From Armatimonadota bacterium (GTDB lineage Bacteria > Sysuimicrobiota > Sysuimicrobiia > Sysuimicrobiales > JACQTN01): 9,798 nt of DNA. Of the stretch, positions 5,918-9,798 are shown in pieces. Where the stretch lies: positions 1 through 9,798 of the forward strand of contig JACQTN010000579.1 in the NCBI GenBank assembly GCA_016210785.1, written 5' to 3'. The notes below the pieces were generated by a model. That model saw nothing but the letters and a program-made list of their open reading frames with translations. It was not told the origin of the DNA and did no database searches. The position numbers were made by a program, and so were the translations under genes. Within the stretch, counting starts at the first letter, position 1. The number at the start of each line of letters is the position of its first letter.

Positions 5918-7069
5918 CTACCGCCGTCCCCCTCCGGATTCGAGGAACCGCTGGATCCGCGCCAGCGCCTCGGCCAGATTCTCCATGCTGTTGGCGTACG
6001 AGAAGCGCAGGTAGCCTTCCCCACCGTCCCCGAAGTCAATGCCCGGGGCCAGGCCCACCCGGGCATGCTCCAGGATATCAAACGCAAAGTCATACGACTT
6101 GGTGCAGAAGCGCTTCGCGTTGGCCAGGACGTAGAAGGCGCCGGTCGGCTCGACCGCTACACCAAACCCCATCTCGCGCAGGCGCGGGACCAGGAAGCAC
6201 CGCCGCTCGTCGAAGACCGCGCGCATGCGGGCGACGTCCTGGGTGCACTCCCGGAGGGCGGCGATCCCGGCCCACTGCACGAACTCGTTGGCGGAGATGA
6301 AGAAGTTCTGGTGCAGGGTCTGGAGACTGCGCACGAAGCCGGGCGGCGCGATCGCGTAGCCCAGCCGCCAGCCGGTCATGGCATAGGCCTTGGAGAAGCC
6401 GTTGAGGACGAAGGCGCGGTCGGTGCACTCCAGGATGGAGTGGTCGCGCCCGGCGTAGGTCAGCCCGTGATAGATCTCGTCGCTGATGACCCAGACGCCG
6501 AGCTCGGCGATGTCCGCCAAGTGAAGTGGATCCAGGACGGCGCCCGTGGGGTTGGCCGGGGAGTTGATGACCACGGCGCGCGTGCGCGGCGTGACCGCCC
6601 GGCGGACCGCCTCGGCCGTCAACTGGAACCCGCCCTCTTCGGTGATCCGCACGAAGACCGGCACCCCGCCGGCGAAGCGGACGAAGTTGGGATAACAGGC
6701 GTAGCAGGGATCGGTGAGGATCACCTCGTCGCCCGGCTCCAGCAGCGTCAGGCACAGCAGCAGGAGCGCTGGCGAGGACCCCGCGGTGACCAGGATCTGA
6801 TCGGGCGAGACCCGGACGCGATAGGTGCTCTCGTAGTGGTCGGCGATCGCCTCGCGCAGCGGCCGGAGGCCCAGGCTGTGGGTGTACTTCGTGCGGCCGT
6901 CGGTGATGGCGCGGGTGGCGGCCTCGACGATAGGCTGAGGGGTGGGGAGGTCAGGCTCGCCGACCTCCAGGTGGATGACGCCGGCACCCCCACGCTCGAT
7001 CTCCTGGGCGCGCTCGAGCACCTCCATGGCCAGGAAAGGAGCGATGTGTTGGGTGCGGCCGGCGACCAT
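5918..7069 (-). CDS. PLP-dependent class I/II aminotransferase
   Basis: This 383-residue fold-type I aminotransferase resembles the AspB/aromatic group that moves amino groups between amino acids and 2-oxo acids. Motifs in order are GEPD (37-40), TAGSSPALLL (95-104), SPANPTG (170-176, with PLP-ring Asn173), ISDEIY (195-200, Asp197 and Tyr200), GFSKAYAMTGWRLGY (224-238, Schiff-base Lys227) and YLRFSYA (353-359, substrate-carboxylate Arg355). All catalytic residues are present and the length is normal. Substrate specificity cannot be read from sequence. The ATG at 7069 is chosen from the family N-terminus (RTQHIAPFLAMEVLERA), although it lacks a clear ribosome site. The frame stays open to 7180 without family resemblance. 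The gene follows the TolC gene after a 202-base gap and leads, after 3 bases, into an unrecognised gene. Confidence 0.92.
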   Translation of the reverse strand: MVAGRTQHIAPFLAMEVLERAQEIERGGAGVIHLEVGEPDLPTPQPIVEAATRAITDGRTKYTHSLGLRPLREAIADHYESTYRVRVSPDQILVTAGSSPALLLLCLTLLEPGDEVILTDPCYACYPNFVRFAGGVPVFVRITEEGGFQLTAEAVRRAVTPRTRAVVINSPANPTGAVLDPLHLADIAELGVWVISDEIYHGLTYAGRDHSILECTDRAFVLNGFSKAYAMTGWRLGYAIAPPGFVRSLQTLHQNFFISANEFVQWAGIAALRECTQDVARMRAVFDERRCFLVPRLREMGFGVAVEPTGAFYVLANAKRFCTKSYDFAFDILEHARVGLAPGIDFGDGGEGYLRFSYANSMENLAEALARIQRFLESGGGRR

Positions 7070-7271
7070 TACCGGTGTGTTCGTGCCAGGAGTCCCCCTC
7101 TCCTTCCCCACGGGCTCCGGAACTGACCGGCACCTCCCCGACGACCGCCATCCGTCATGCGGCGGCGTAGCAATCCCCATGCCAGGAGCAGCGGCGGCCG
7201 CCGGGCTCCGCGCCTGCGGTCACCGCGTCGATGGTTCCCCTGCCGAAGATCATATCGCTTCACCGGGTACG

Positions 7272-8537
7272 CTACTGGACCGGCCCGCCGACCGCCCGCT
7301 CCAGTTGCGCCAGGGCCACGTTGTGGTTGTACAGGGTCTGGGTGTGGCTGGTTTCCGCCTGGCTGAGCGCGGACTGCTGCACCAGCACCTCCAGGTTGAC
7401 CGATGCCCCCGCCTGGTAGCGCACGTTGGCGACGCGCAAGGCCTCGCGAGCCTGCTCCACCCCTCGCGCGGCCGTCTTCACCTCGACCAGCGAGGCCCGG
7501 AGCGACAGCCAGGCCTGCCGCACTTCCAGCTCGATGGCCTGCCGCTGCTGCGCCTCGCTCGCCCGAAGCACCGCCAGGCGGGCCTCCGCCTCTCGCACGC
7601 GCTCCGCGGTCACGCCGCCGTCGAACGCGGACAGCGTCGCCGACAGCGTGGCGCTCCACGTACCGCCCAGGCTCCCCGGGCCCGAGCCGGCAACCCCGGG
7701 TGTCACCGCCAGGGTGACGGTCGGGCGGCCGCCGCTCGCCGCCACTTCCCGCGCCCATACCGCCGCGTCGATGCGCGCCCGCAGCTCGGCCAGTTCCGGA
7801 CGGCTGCGCACGCCCTGCTCCAGCAGGACCGGCAGCTCCACGCGCACCGCCGCCGTGGCGAGCACCTCCTGTGGCTCCAACGGTGCGTCGAGCGGGAGGT
7901 TGACCTGCGCCGCCAGCGCGTGCCGGGCCAGCGCCACGTCGGTCTGCGTGCGCACCACCTGCTGCTCGGCCGCGGCCACGCTCACCTCGGCCTGAAGGAC
8001 ATCGAACCTGGGCACGGCGCCGGCCTGCAGGCGGGCCAGGGCCACGCCGAGGTTCCCCTGGGCCTGCGCCAGGACCCGCTGCGCGGTCCCCTGCTGCGCC
8101 CTCGCCAGCAGGAGCTGGTAGTAGGCCTGCTTAGTGGACAGGATCACGCTCTGCCGCACCCGCTCCAGCGTCGCCTCTGCGCCGCGCAGGCTGGCCTCGG
8201 CCAGCGCGATCTGGGCCTCCAGCCGCCCGCCCGTGTACAGGGGAAACTCCACGCCCACGCGGGCCAGGTACTGGTCGGTCGAATCGCTCCGGCCGTAGCT
8301 CGTCGTCACCGTGGCCTGCGGCGACTTCCCTGCCCGCGCCGCCGCCAGCACGTGGCGGACGACGCTGACCTCAAAGACGGCCACCCGGACCTGCAGGTTG
8401 TGCTGGAGGGCACGCGCCACCGCCTCTCCCAGCGTGATCGTCTGGGCGGGCGCCTGTGCCCACGCCGGGACCGCCCGCGTGGGCAGTACCAGCGCCATCA
8501 CAAGCCAGAAAGCCGTCGCCGCTCCACGTGCGTTCAC
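7272..8537 (-). CDS. TolC-family outer-membrane efflux protein
   Basis: This 421-residue protein belongs to the TolC/OEP family, which forms trimeric channels through the outer membrane and periplasm for efflux pumps and type I secretion. A signal peptide covers residues 1-27, with a hydrophobic core and an AWA cleavage site before Gln28. Two related halves follow (about 33-225 and 230-421). Each has long alanine-, glutamine- and glutamate-rich helices and short strands, for example LGEAVARALQHNL at the first repeat and RPELAELRARIDAA at the second. No lipobox cysteine is seen, so it is not one of the lipidated OprM-type members. The start is GTG at 8537 with GGGAGGG 6 bases upstream. It follows the adaptor gene in the same direction, separated by 196 bases, and probably acts with it. 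The transported substrate is unknown. Confidence 0.93.
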   Translation of the reverse strand: MNARGAATAFWLVMALVLPTRAVPAWAQAPAQTITLGEAVARALQHNLQVRVAVFEVSVVRHVLAAARAGKSPQATVTTSYGRSDSTDQYLARVGVEFPLYTGGRLEAQIALAEASLRGAEATLERVRQSVILSTKQAYYQLLLARAQQGTAQRVLAQAQGNLGVALARLQAGAVPRFDVLQAEVSVAAAEQQVVRTQTDVALARHALAAQVNLPLDAPLEPQEVLATAAVRVELPVLLEQGVRSRPELAELRARIDAAVWAREVAASGGRPTVTLAVTPGVAGSGPGSLGGTWSATLSATLSAFDGGVTAERVREAEARLAVLRASEAQQRQAIELEVRQAWLSLRASLVEVKTAARGVEQAREALRVANVRYQAGASVNLEVLVQQSALSQAETSHTQTLYNHNVALAQLERAVGGPVQ

Positions 8538-8543
8538 GATTCT

Positions 8544-8550
8544 CCCTCCC
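8544..8550 (-). promoter_or_regulatory. ribosome-binding site of the TolC-family gene
   Basis: GGGAGGG on the minus strand lies 6 bases before the GTG at 8537. It decides that non-ATG start, which is also where the signal peptide begins. Confidence 0.75.
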
Positions 8551-8733
8551 GGAAGACAGGTCTCCTCGCCTCAGGATGGCTCGCCACGGTGCCACAGGGG
8601 TGACGGCACAATCAAGGGGGATGACCCGGCCGCAAGACTCACGACCACTCAGACGAGCGGAAAGACCCGGCGGGTGGGCGTTTGCGCATCCGGTCCCCGT
8701 GTGATCGGGGTGCGCACATCCAGGCATCGGCCG

Positions 8734-9798
8734 TCAGCGCTTGATGATACGCAGGGGCATGCCGTCGCGGAAGTTCTGGTGCACGTCCTGCACGACCACT
8801 TCGCCTTCCCGGAGCCCGCCGGTGATCTCCACCAGAGTGCCCACGCTCGCCCCTGTGGTGACGGACCGCGCGACGGCCCGCCCCCGGTCCACCACGAACA
8901 CGATGCCGCGCTGCTGATCGTCGTCGCCGGCGGTCTGCCTGATCGCCCGGCGCGGGAGGACGAGGACGTTCCGGCGGATGGTCGAGATGATCCGCCCGCG
9001 CGCCACCGTTCCCGGCCGCAGCACCAGGTCCGGGTTGCTGACGGCGATCTTCACGGCAAACGTCCGGCTCTGCGGGTCGGCGGCGGGATCGATCGTGCTG
9101 ATGGTGCCGCGAGAGGTCTGCCAGGGGGCGGCCTCCGTGGCGAGCGCCACGGGCTGCCCCACGGCCAGCGCGGCCACCTCCTGGGCCCCGACCCCTGCCA
9201 CCACCTCCACCGTCCGGTGATCAACGATCAGCATCATCACCGTGCTGCTCCCCGTGCTGGGGCCGATCACCGTGTCGCCCTTCTGCACGCTGACACGCGC
9301 GATCCATCCACCCACGGGGGCGTAGACGCGAGTCTGCGCCAGGGTCGTCCGCGCCTGCGCCAGCGTCGCCCGTGCCTGCGCCACCTCAGCCCTGGCCCCG
9401 GCGATCTCCTCGGGCCGGGCGCCGACGCGGACCAGGGCCAGTTGCTGCCTGGCCACCTCGTAAGCCGCCAGGGCCTGGGCCACCTGTGCCCGGGCCGCCT
9501 GCCGTTCCTCGGGCCGGGCCCCGGCGCGCACAAGCGAGAGTTGCGCCAGGGCGGCGTCCACGGCATGCTCGGCCGACGCCAGTTGTGCACGCGCGGAGGC
9601 CACCGCCTGGCGGGTGGTGTCGTGCTGCAACCGCGCCTGCTCCACCTGGGCCTGGGACGCGGCGCTGTCGGCATAGAGGGCCTCGACGCGCCGCAACTCC
9701 GCCTCCGCCGTGCGCAGCGCGGCCTCCGCCCGCGCTACCTCGGCGCGGGCCTGGAGCACCTGCATCTCCGCCTGGCGGACCTGAATGCTGGCCCGGTC
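8734..9798 (-). CDS. HlyD/MFP-type periplasmic adaptor, 5' part missing
   Basis: This is the C-terminal 354 residues of a membrane-fusion (periplasmic adaptor) protein that links an inner-membrane transporter to a TolC channel. The frame is open to the right edge, so the true start, the inner-membrane anchor and the first half of the lipoyl domain lie beyond it. Visible parts in order are a very long Ala/Arg/Gln/Glu-rich coiled-coil hairpin (1-156) and the second lipoyl half-motif TRVYAPVGGWIARVSVQKGD (155-174). A beta-barrel domain (about 190-275, with LRPGTVARGRI) and a membrane-proximal domain (276-354, with LPRRAI and GLREGEVVV) complete it. The coiled coil contains a 33-residue tandem duplication. 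An in-frame ATG at 9765 is inside the coiled coil and is not the start. Whether the partner is an RND, ABC or MFS pump cannot be told from this window. Confidence 0.92.
   Translation of the reverse strand, partial: DRASIQVRQAEMQVLQARAEVARAEAALRTAEAELRRVEALYADSAASQAQVEQARLQHDTTRQAVASARAQLASAEHAVDAALAQLSLVRAGARPEERQAARAQVAQALAAYEVARQQLALVRVGARPEEIAGARAEVAQARATLAQARTTLAQTRVYAPVGGWIARVSVQKGDTVIGPSTGSSTVMMLIVDHRTVEVVAGVGAQEVAALAVGQPVALATEAAPWQTSRGTISTIDPAADPQSRTFAVKIAVSNPDLVLRPGTVARGRIISTIRRNVLVLPRRAIRQTAGDDDQQRGIVFVVDRGRAVARSVTTGASVGTLVEITGGLREGEVVVQDVHQNFRDGMPLRIIKR
9343..9540 (-). repeat. 33-residue tandem duplication in the adaptor coiled coil
   Basis: Two 99-base units lie end to end, 9442-9540 and 9343-9441. 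They encode LSLVRAGARPEERQAARAQV... and LALVRVGARPEEIAGARAEV..., nearly identical over their first 25 residues. At DNA level the 13-base block CCTCGGGCCGGGC recurs exactly 99 bases apart (9408-9420 and 9507-9519). It lengthens the helical hairpin in frame. Confidence 0.75.

Noticed and set aside
5516..7126. A 536-codon rightward open frame opposite the aminotransferase
   Set aside because: The aminotransferase frame carries the catalytic lysine, asparagine, aspartate and arginine motifs, so the opposite frame is a shadow.
7070..7180. N-terminal extension of the aminotransferase to 7180
   Set aside because: The extra 37 residues do not resemble the family, and the ATG at 7069 matches the usual N-terminus.
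7070..7271. A small leftward gene in the 202-base gap between the TolC and aminotransferase genes
   Set aside because: The open frames there are Arg/Gly-rich with no convincing start. Only a TATGAT box without a matching -35 and a 12-base palindrome (7192-7203) are seen.
6942..8603. A 553-codon rightward open frame opposite the TolC gene
   Set aside because: TolC-family sequence, a signal peptide and a ribosome site are on the other strand.
8695..8710. A CCCCG/CGGGG hairpin after the adaptor stop as a terminator
   Set aside because: It has only 5 bp with a 6-base loop and no T-run, which is too weak to call in GC-rich DNA.

Overview
The window is GC-rich chromosomal DNA, about 70% G+C by eye, with strong G/C preference at third codon positions. 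It is bacterial. A TolC-type outer-membrane channel next to a HlyD-type adaptor indicates a diderm (two-membrane) cell. I cannot name the lineage from sequence alone. I see no rRNA, tRNA, CRISPR array, insertion sequence or phage gene, and the base composition is even apart from short AT-richer promoter and leader stretches.

Left part (1-1813): the N-terminal two thirds of an M3-family zinc oligoendopeptidase runs leftward off the window edge, with a good sigma-70-like promoter ahead of it. A small unrecognised gene with a disordered tail (1397-1813) runs rightward and overlaps the end of the next gene by 7 bases. Middle part (1807-4001): a LacD-like class I aldolase (leftward) and a PLP-dependent threonine/serine dehydratase (rightward) are divergent across a 170-base gap that carries a 9-bp inverted repeat. 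Next (4002-5086) comes a 263-base non-coding stretch with two promoter-like pairs and a run of small predicted hairpins, leading into a secreted protein of possible LolA-like fold. That gene converges on an unrecognised helical protein, and a perfect 14-bp hairpin sits at the junction.

Right part (9798-5090, all leftward): a partial periplasmic adaptor (HlyD/MFP type), a TolC-family outer-membrane protein, a class I/II aminotransferase and the unrecognised helical protein follow in that order. The adaptor and TolC proteins probably form two parts of a tripartite efflux or secretion pump whose inner-membrane part should lie beyond the right edge or elsewhere. The aminotransferase and helical protein are 3 bases apart and almost certainly co-transcribed.

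Overall this reads as ordinary housekeeping, transport and amino-acid metabolism DNA. The items most worth a second look are the hairpin-rich leader before the secreted protein and the unrecognised partner of the aminotransferase. I see no convincing new multi-gene system.
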